Source: Meandrina meandrites (Eukaryota > Cnidaria > Anthozoa > Scleractinia > Meandrinidae). Taken from it: 64,000 nucleotides of DNA. Numbering within the stretch: the first letter of the stretch is position 1; every line of letters starts with the position of its first letter. The position numbers and the translations under genes were made by a program. The notes beneath the pieces were generated by a model. It had not been told where the DNA came from. It searched no databases and saw only the letters and a list, made by a program, of their open reading frames with translations. This document shows, one piece after another, positions 55,924-64,000 of this stretch. Location: positions 54,432,150 to 54,496,149 of the forward strand of contig OY855903.1 of assembly GCA_963693305.1 (NCBI GenBank), read 5' to 3'.

Positions 55924-55929
55924 CAAGTT

Positions 55930-57480
55930 ACGTTCGCTCTTTGAGTGACGTCATCAAGGGTGGGGGTAATTTACCGTTTGTGCGCTGTGTTTCATAAAGA
56001 AGGTAAAACTTGAGAAAATTCTCGCCGTATACATAGTAGAAACTTCAGGATGAGCTTCCAGACGTGTAAAAATATAATATTGGTTGCCATGGCAACTGTT
56101 ACCTTAAACAATATGTTCCGTTTAGGCTATTAATACGACATCTTGGTTACTGGATGTTTAAAAAAAAAATACCTACCTGTTCTTGAAGCTCACTTTTCAA
56201 TGATATATTACAAAGCAATATAGCTGTATTTCACATTTTTCACTTGAGGATGTGTTAAGGCGCTTAAATACAGTGCAAGTTGACTTTGAAATTAAACTGC
56301 TGACCAGAGTTTTACTTCAGTTGTTCAAGGAAGATACGCATCGCTACAAATCATGTAAGTATTTCAGTAAATTTTATTTAACTTTAATTGCAGCCAGAAC
56401 AAAAGGGAGCATGTGTTTTAGATAGTTTTCGTTTAGTGTAGCAAACAGGGCGGAAAATGAGCTTTAAAAGCGAACGCATTCAAGTTTTATAGTCACTTTC
56501 TCAACAACACGTGCTTCAAGACCTGTGGCTCAGTCATGTATAAAATGAAAGCTCTTTTTGTTCTTTATTTTTCACTTATTCTCCCTGGAAGTGGGATACA
56601 AATTATGCAGTATTCTTTTATGTCTGCAATATAGTTAACAGGAGAAAGACAATTAAAAGAGACAATTAAAAAAGGGTTTTGAAGAAAAGCAATTGTAAAA
56701 TATGAGCTGCAGCTGCGTTCACTTCATTGAAGCCGGGAACCCAGTTGAGTGCACTTTGTGGCCTGTTTACAAGGAGGGAGGGTTAGCTTCCCGGAACAAC
56801 CTTATTGTGTTTCCAAAAGGGAAATATGATCAAAACACCTAAAAAATAAGCGATTTTAACCAAGAAAACATCCAAATAATTTTGGTTTGTTTGACTTGTT
56901 TTATTTATACTTTCGTGGGAAATAAATTTTCGAATAAATACGTTTTCTGCGGGCAAATATTTGATTAAATGTTGTCTCTACAGCCGCTTAATTATTCGTT
57001 TTAGCCAAATGAAGGAAAACGAGTTCCAAACTGAAGGTAAATTTGTTTCTGGGATTTACGTGAGCCAAGAATTTGTAATAGGAAAAAAACTTAAAAAAAA
57101 AACACGATAAAACTGCGTACTAAAAGCGAAAGCTAGTTTTGGCTATAAATTTGTTTTCGCCTTGTGTTTTATTAATGCGTAAATTGTGAGCCTTTGTAGG
57201 CCGGGGCGGTACGTACATTGCTTTTTCCCCATTGAGAAAATTTACCCTCCCTCCTTGTTAACAGACCTGTAGTCAAAAGTTCTTAAGTAATAGTTTTTAA
57301 CAACTTTCCACTGAAATCAACATTTTCAACAGCAAAACAAAGCAAAAACAAGACAAGATATTTATTATTTTTTTGTTAATTTTTCTTTAAGGTAAAACTT
57401 GTCTTCCTTGTAGCTGTAAGCCATTCTTTCATGATTGTGGCGAGGGATGGCATACATATAGTAGGGGTAATAGAACAGTG
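55930..57480. other. noncoding leader region of the 7.1-kb unit
   Basis: No gene-like frame is seen. The AT-rich sequence holds short homopolymer runs (poly-A at about 56161 and 57090). It presumably contains the promoter and any 5' untranslated exon of the large gene starting at 57488, but no clear core promoter element was found. Confidence 0.4.
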
Positions 57481-57487
57481 AGACGCA

Positions 57488-60400
57488 ATGTCTAAAGTGT
57501 ACAAAGTCGTTGACCCTTCGCAACCTGGGACATCGGATATGCAATGTTTACCAATTGACTGGAACAAATGTGTTCTGTGTCAGAAAGACACAACCGAAAG
57601 CCTGTCTTGTCCAGCTGATTCAACGCGTAGCACAAAAGGAACCGGTTATAAGACAACAGCTGAAAATCTACTTGCCTTCGACAAGCTCGGTTGCTTGCCA
57701 AGATCCATAAATTTATCTCGATTAGATGAAGGTGAAGGCGTTGAAGCAAGTTTCCAACATCATAAAGCTAAATGGCATGACACGTGTAGGCTGAAGTTTA
57801 ACAAGACAAAACTCCAACGGGCAGAGAAGAGAAAAACGCCCCCCGAAGACAGCTTGACAGATGTCCGCAAAAAGTTCACCCGTAGAAGTAGGGAAGAGGT
57901 TCCTCGTTCCGTTCATCGCTGTTTCTTCTGTGACAGTGATGCTGAAGCTGGCGAGTCTTTGCACAGAGCGTCTACACTGGAGCTTGACAATCGTGTCCGC
58001 CATTGTGCTCTTCATTTGCAAGATAAACCTCTACTAGCTAAACTGAGTGCTGGGGATATGGTTGCCCAGGATGCGGAATATCATGTCAAGTGCCTAGTTG
58101 CTCTTTACAATAGAGCACGAGAAACAAGATCTTGTAGTACAGAAACTGATGTGGACGCTGTTAACCATGGCATTGCATTTGCTGAACTTGTGTCCTACAT
58201 GGAAGAAGCTCGCGTCGACAATCTTATCGCCCCAATTTTTAAACTGTCGGACCTGGCAAACCTGTACAGCAACAGACTGGAACAACTCGGTACAAAATTA
58301 TCAGGGCGCGTTCACTCCACCAAACTCAAGAATAGAATACTGGCTCACTTTCCAAACATGGAATCTCACCCGCAAGGTCGTGACGTCATTCTAATTTTCA
58401 AAGAAGATGTTGGTGCTGCACTGGGAAAGGCGTGTGAGCATGATGCTGATAGTGATGCTGTTCATCTAGCTAGGGCTGCGACGATAGTTCGACGAGACAT
58501 GTTTCAAATGAAAATGGAATTCAATGGTTCATTCCATACCAAGTGTCAGGAGCAGTCTGTACCACCTTCACTCCTAGCACTAGTTACTATGGTGCTAAAT
58601 GGACCTAACATCAAATCACAATCTAGTTCCTCATCAGTATTTCAGCCAGCTCTCAGTCTATCTCAGCTTCTGCTATTTAACAGCTCCAAGCGTTACAAGG
58701 AAAATGATAAAGATGTTGTCAGGCACAGCCAACAGCGCGAAACACCCCTCCCCATCTATTTGGGCATGATGCTCCATACAAAGACCCGAAAACGTGAACT
58801 TGTGGACACCCTTTTCAACCTGGGACTATGCATATCATATGATCGGGTGTTGAACATCTCCACTGAACTTGGCGACAAAATCTGTTACCATTATGAGAGG
58901 GAAAAAGCTGTCTGCCCCCCTCAGCTCAAAGGTGGCCTTTTTACAACGGCAGCAGTAGACAACATAGATCACAATCCCAGTTCCACAACTTCTCGCGACT
59001 CATTTCATGGAACTGGGATATCACTGTTTCAGCACCCAGATGAAAGTTGCAGTGGAATTCAACGGGCGGTTATTGCGATTCAGGATGATTCTCAACCAAG
59101 GAAAATGAAAATCAACCTACCGGAATCTTACACAAGTGTGCCTCCTGTTGTTCTTCCAAGGCATGATCCACCCATACCAAAGCAACAAGGAACCAACAGA
59201 GCATACTGCGACCTCATTCCTCAAGCTATACAGAAGGAATACAGGTATAAAATTACTGAAGGTAGCGTTACCTTTTGTTAATGATGCGCACAGAGAAATG
59301 CACTTTGATAGTTTAAGCAGTTCTTAATATTTACTAATTTTTTTATTCTGCATCTTTTGTATGACAGATGGCTGGAACAAGTAAGTAGAGTGGTGTCTAC
59401 TGACAGCACCAAAGGAGACGAGGCAGTGTCATGGTCTGCATACCACGCAAGTCTTCAACCTCCAAATGGAATATCAGAAAGTTGCTTGGCAAACACTTCC
59501 CTATTGCCCCTTTTCTATGATCAAGCCCACTCAGTAGCCATGATTCGTCACTCAATGGATGTAGTGAGGAAGGCTGTGGACATTCTGAATCCTGGACAGG
59601 TGCCCATCATCACTGTGGACCAACCATTGTACGCCATCGCAAAGCAAATCCAGTGGAACTGGACAGCAAGTCACGGCGAAGATCAGATTATTGTGCTGTT
59701 TGGAGGTCTGCACATCGAGATGGCAGCTTTTAAGACCATTGGCAATCTTCTAGATAGCAGTGGTTGGGTAGGGGCATTAGTCCAAGCCAATGTTGCTTCT
59801 CCTGGCACGGCCAATTCATTTCTTCGCGTCACTCATGTAACACGCACCCGACGTGCCCACCAGATTACAGCCAGTAGCCTGTATCTACTTCTGCAGAAAG
59901 CCTTCACGGGGTACTGCAATGGTCTAGAAGAGGAACATAATCGGCCGTCAATGGAAGATTGGTGTTCCAGCAGAGCTGAATTATATCCACAATTCAAGTT
60001 CTGGTACCTTGTTTTACAGTTGGAATTGTCAGTGCTTGTCTTCGTGCGAGCTATAAGAGAGGCAGACTTCAAGCTCTATGTAGATGCCCTCACTAAGATT
60101 GTACCGTTGTTCTTTGCGTTGGACCACCCGAATTATGCCAGATGGATCCCTGTTCATCTGAGAGACATGGTAGCATTAAAGAACGTTCAACCCAAAGTTT
60201 ATTCAGAATTTCTTAAAGGAAAGTTTGTATTGAAGAAGACGGCGCGCAAATTCTCTGCTATTGCCATTGACCAGGGTCATGAACAGAATAATGGTGCTGT
60301 GAAAGATGACGGCGGGGCAGTTGGCCTCACCGAAAACCCTGCTGCCCTCAGGCGTTGGATGGTGTCTGGCCCGGAGATGGCCAGAGTAATTGGAGAGTTC

Positions 60401-62188
60401 GAGGCATCAACTGAAAAGAGTAAGAAGTTGGATTCACGACATCACGAGGAGTCGAAACACGTGCAGAAGGCATTTGCACGAGATGTGGAAAGTCTAGCCA
60501 ACACCATAGAGGAAATGGGCAATCCATTCACCGAGGATAGCGGCGATCTCCTTGCACTTGATAGCAGAGACATTGCCGATCCAGCCGTTACTGATACAGT
60601 GAGAAGAATTGAGAAAATTGGAGAAGAGCAGTATGAAACCTTTGTTAAAGAGCGGCTTGTTAATCAGACGAAACCCATTTCAGATCCTATCAAGAAGAAC
60701 AATCTTCCTCTCTTCAGCCGACCTCCAGTCCGAGAGAAGACAAAGTCACAGCTACAACTGACCTCCCTGAAAAATGATTGCTCCCTCTTTTCGCGGCTGT
60801 ATATTGCGTCACAGGTGCGTAATGGAAATCTGGATGAATTTTTCGAACACGAGAATCAAGCCTATCCCCCAGCGTTATCACAAAATGGAAAACTTAGAAT
60901 GGCCACAAAGTCAGATCTAGTCGGATGCTTGGAGGACTTAGTTTCTTCCCAAGAGAAGACCACTAATCCTGATGTACAAGCCATTCTCCTTGATGGCTCT
61001 GCTGTTGTAAATATGCTACGACCCGGTTATGCAAAAACATTCTCGGATTATGCATCACAAGTGTTCCAGCCATACATTGTAGCCCAGACACAACATGCAA
61101 GTCGTGTCGACATTGTTTGGGACGAGTACCACAAAGAAAGCTTGAAAGCGGAAACAAGAGGCAAGAGAGGGAAGGGAGTTAGAAGACGTGTAGAGCCCTC
61201 CACTGCAATTCCTGGAAACTGGAAAGAGTTTCTGCGCATTGATGAAAATAAAGTAGAGCTATTTTCTTTTCTTGCATCTAGTGTAGTAGCATCCATCGAC
61301 AGCAGCAAGCAGATAATCAGCACACATCGTAATGAGGTACTTTGCAATCAATCCAGGGATGTCTCACGTCTTGCTCCATGTACACACGAAGAGGCCGACA
61401 CGAGGATCATTCTTCATCTGGAAGATGCTGTGAAAGAAGGGAATACAAAAGTTTCCATACGTACAGTTGACACAGATGTGGTAGTATTGGCAGTGACATC
61501 AGCCCAGCGCCTTGACAACACTGAAGTATGGATTGCATTTGGTACCGGAAAGACCTTCCGTTTTTTAGCAGCTCACGAGATAGCCAGAGCTCTGGGACCT
61601 GATCGATGTAGGGCCTTACCAATGTTCCATGCTTTTACAGGGTGTGATACTGTTTCATGTTTCGGAGGACGGGGTAAAAGAACTGCATGGGACACATGGA
61701 AAGCCTACGATAGTGTCACACCAGCATTTTGTTCTTTGGCAGCCACCCCAGAGTCCATAGAGAGTTCTATTAAACCATTGGAGCGATTTGTGATATTGCT
61801 GTATGACCGCACCAGTAGCTTGGAATGTGTCAACCAGTCCCGAAAGCAGCTTTTCACGCAGAAAGGCAGATCAATAGAAGGTCTTCCCCCAACAAAGGCA
61901 GCTCTTATAGAGCACACTAAACGCGCGGCTTACCAGGCTGGTCATTGCTGGTCCCAAGCAATGATTGCAGCTCCAGAGCTTCCTTCTCCGAGTGATTGGG
62001 GCTGGACGAGGAAGGAGCCCAGTGGTTGGGAAGTATGCTGGACAACTCTGCCAGAAGCTACAAAGGCCTGTAGGGAACTTCTGAGATGCGGTTGCACGAA
62101 AGGTTGTAAAGGTCAATGCAAATGTCTAAAAGCAGCACTCCAGTGTACTGCACTTTGTCGTTGTGGCGGACTTTGCTCTGAGGACTAG
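57488..62188 (+). CDS. large two-exon gene, 1525 residues: paired zinc-like modules, FEN/PIN-like nuclease signature and CXC tail
   Basis: Exon 1 (57488-59244) and exon 2 (59368-62188) join in phase at CAG|GTATAA and ACAG|A, with no internal stop. The N-terminus shows two C-x2-C ... H-x2-C modules: C28/C31 with H97/C100, and C145/C148 with H199/C202. The middle has conserved-looking ITVDQPLY (D670), FGGLHIEMAAF (H701, E703) and AIDQGHEQNNG (D887). Then come LLDGSAVVNMLRPG (D1128), HEEADTRI (E1260, E1261, D1263), VDTDVVVLA (D1287, D1289) and FTGCDTVSCFGGRGKR (D1346), in the order of FEN/PIN-like 5' nucleases. The C-terminus (1493-1522) is a CXC-type cluster. AATAAA follows at about 62399. I do not recognise a named family. 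The nuclease role is inferred from motif order. It lies inside an inverted-repeat unit, so a transposition role is likely. Confidence 0.75.
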
Positions 62189-62189
62189 G

Positions 62190-62760
62190 CAGCAAATAAT
62201 GTGGAATATTTGTTGTCATGACTGGCAGCTGAAACATTTTCTCAGTCTCTAGCAAATTGTTCGTTTGAAGAAGGATTTTAAAGAATTCGATACCACGTAA
62301 GAGAACGAAAACTGATCTGTGAAAGCTATTTGAACTTTTTTAACATTGCAATAAATTGTGGTACAGATCCTTCTGTCATCAGAAAACTGTGTTAGATCAA
62401 ATAAACATTAAAACATGTTTTAAGGGTGAGCTGTCTGTGATCTTTTCTAACAAATTTAAAATATTATTGCACTGTTTTATTGATTGTTTTAAAGATGTTC
62501 GCTTAAATCATAAAGAAAAAAAGTAAAATAGTATACAATGACCAGTATGGTGCTCGTAATGTCAAAAAAGCGTTGTCATGGCAACGGAGATTGTTGTCAT
62601 GGCAACAGCAATAAGTGGCTACGCAGTTTTTGTCGAAGTAAATTATTAGCACGGTGTGAACATGGTCTAGGCTAAACAGGTTAGGCTAATTCATTGTAGT
62701 TTTTGTACTTACTAGTAAAACTAAGGACTCGACCACGCCCTTTTTAGGATACAGCCGCCA
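62190..62760. other. 3' noncoding region of the 7.1-kb unit
   Basis: Contains AATAAA at about 62399 (and AATAAATTG at about 62351) that could end the large transcript. TTGTCATGGCAAC phrases are repeated near 62574-62606. No gene. Confidence 0.5.
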
Positions 62761-63298
62761 TATTGGTCACGTGACCAATCTGAGATGGCCCTATATCTAA
62801 AAATGTTCCTTTTCATATGCTCTACATTTGTGCCAAGTTTCATTCTTTTATCATTAATGGCACAATTATACCACTTATCGGCTGGACTATCCTTAATTGT
62901 CTTGGCTTTACGGTCTTCTAAAGCTCTTGGATCAAAATCAAATCTGTTAGCTGTGCGTGACACATTTTCGAATTGACAGTTGCCTATGGGTTAAGAAAAC
63001 AAAACTGGAGATTAACAAAAAATTAATTAGAGTTGAAAGGATATAAATACATAATTTAACAATGTTTTGCTAGATTTCTCAAAAGCAAAAAAAAACATTT
63101 ATTAGCATAAATTGACAATACTACCTTTAACTTTTTTGATGTTGATGTTCCTGAGAAAGTCAGTTCATGTTGATGTTTAAGACTGGGCTGATGCCAAACC
63201 TGCTCTCTTGAGGTCACTGCCACATTTTCTCCCCTTGCAACTTTTGTGATCACATGATGGCAAATTGCTGCCACATACAACTGCCTCTCACTCTGCAA
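62721..63298 (-). CDS. minus-strand exon-like ORFs entering the right inverted repeat
   Basis: An ORF at 63298-63056 encodes VAAICHHVITKVARGENVAV and HQHELTFSGTSTSKKLK, followed by a donor-like GTAGTA at 63124. A second frame, from an acceptor-like AG at 62985-62984, encodes CQFENVSRTANRFDFDPRAL and then the SPADKWYNCA block inside the repeat. The phases do not join simply. This may be a host gene reaching into the unit, or a second gene of the element. I do not recognise a family. Confidence 0.3.
62764..62890 (-). repeat. right inverted repeat with an inward open frame
   Basis: The minus-strand frame 62963-62721 reads SPADKWYNCAINDKRMKLGT then NVEHMKRNIFRYRAISDWSR, parallel to the frame in the left repeat. 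It starts further out (ANRFDFDPRALEDRKAKTIK). GTCACGTGAC lies at 62766-62775. Confidence 0.65.
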
Positions 63299-63299
63299 A

Positions 63300-64000
63300 A
63301 ATAGTTATAGATATGTTGGTATAATCTATAACCTAATTAAAAACACTGATAAGTATCTACTGTACCGTGTTACGTCCTGAAAAATTGTTCCATATCATTG
63401 GCTGAGAGCATCGTTATTTAGCTTAGTTTAAAATACTTACATGTGCTGCTTACCAAAGTCAGCAACTAATATGGAGTATCGGAAACAAATGACATTATTT
63501 TAAATGGCACTTGTGATATGGAAACATTGTCACTAAAATTTCTTTCAATTCCATAAATTTTGAACATTCTGGAAGTTTCACTTTTATTGTTTATGCCAGA
63601 TATTAATTATTTTCAGGTGTGTTATTTGTATACTATTTCACTAAAAGTGAAAGTGAAAACTACACCCAGCTGGACATGAACAGAAAGCATCAGCTATAGT
63701 GGCATTTTCCTTGTGCAGAATTACCCAAGAGTTTTATGGAGCCGCTGATACTGCTGTCTCCCGGACAACCTACATTGCAGTAACATTTCAAGCAATTAAC
63801 TCCAGGTTGAAACATGCATGCATATATTGCACACTGTACTTTCTGGAAACTTCATAAAGGTATTGAAAGAATGGAAGAACTTTTCCAGAAACTCGAATGA
63901 TATTCATTTATTTTACTGATGGCATTAATGGGGCATTGATTGAAGCAAGAACATTTAAGTCACCAAACCAACCTTTGCTCTCACAAAACAGTAGGCAATA
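63300..64000. other. right edge, no gene seen
   Basis: AT-rich sequence with short frames only. No repeat or regulatory site stands out. Confidence 0.5.

Larger units (their letters stand above)
55790..62890. mobile_element. 7.1-kb unit bounded by inverted repeats and carrying one large intact gene
   Basis: About 130 bases at 55790-55923 (AGTCCAGCAGATAAGTGC ... GAAACTTGGCACAAA ... TAGGGCCATCGCAGATTTGT ... GTCACGTGAC) recur inverted at 62764-62890. Substitutions and one 9-base difference separate the copies. Between them is a single-intron gene of 1525 codons on the plus strand and long noncoding flanks. The arrangement suggests an autonomous DNA transposon of a type I cannot name. No target duplication was identified because the exact outer borders are blurred. 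Confidence 0.6.

Noticed and set aside
57488..62188. A conventional single-copy host gene for the 1525-residue protein
   Set aside because: Not excluded, but the matching inverted repeats around it and the element-rich setting make a mobile-element gene more likely.
1..64000. CRISPR array, prokaryotic operons or rRNA genes
   Set aside because: The spaced repeats lack CRISPR unit and spacer structure. The genes have spliceosomal introns and the content is eukaryotic. No rRNA-like sequence was seen.

Overview
The window looks like nuclear DNA from an invertebrate animal, most likely a cnidarian such as a stony coral. It is AT-rich, has small exons split by spliceosomal introns, and carries many animal transposon families. 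The species is inferred from style and repeat families, not proven. The one clear conserved host gene is the 5' part of MFAP1, a spliceosome-associated protein, on the minus strand from 5234 to the left edge.

From 5.2 to 14.3 kb is gene-poor sequence with a decayed gene (SANT-like start, Gln/Pro repeats, BESS-like end), a decayed Gypsy-type integrase, a small unknown ORF and a SINE. From 14.3 to 26.6 kb is a minus-strand cluster of exons and pseudo-exons: a C-rich repeat-family protein, a DDE-like protein, an acidic protein with four 30-residue repeats, a SAM-like protein and a BEN-like fragment. A second SINE sits inside a small inverted-repeat element there. From 29.9 to 34.1 kb is a complete-looking ISL2EU-type DNA transposon with a THAP+DDE transposase gene converging on a SAP+SWIM+YqaJ nuclease gene between matching terminal inverted repeats.

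From 35 to 41 kb is a graveyard. It holds an AT-rich palindromic tandem repeat, a DIRS-like tyrosine recombinase pseudogene split by another insertion, three diverged copies of a repeat-family protein (one with a 239-bp element and an 8-bp target duplication) and a Penelope-like GIY-YIG fragment. From 41.2 to 50.45 kb is a second, decayed ISL2EU element. A full DIRS retrotransposon with three intact ORFs has inserted into its THAP exon. From 51.4 to 53.2 kb is a third, degraded THAP/DDE element.

From 55.8 to 62.9 kb is the most interesting unit. It is about 7.1 kb, bounded by inverted repeats, and holds a single two-exon gene whose splice sites join in frame to give an intact protein of 1525 residues. 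This protein has paired zinc-binding-like modules, a conserved D/E-rich middle, a FEN/PIN-like nuclease signature and a C-terminal CXC cysteine cluster. I do not recognise it as a named transposase class. Unrelated elements in the window share the palindrome GTCACGTGAC in or near their ends.
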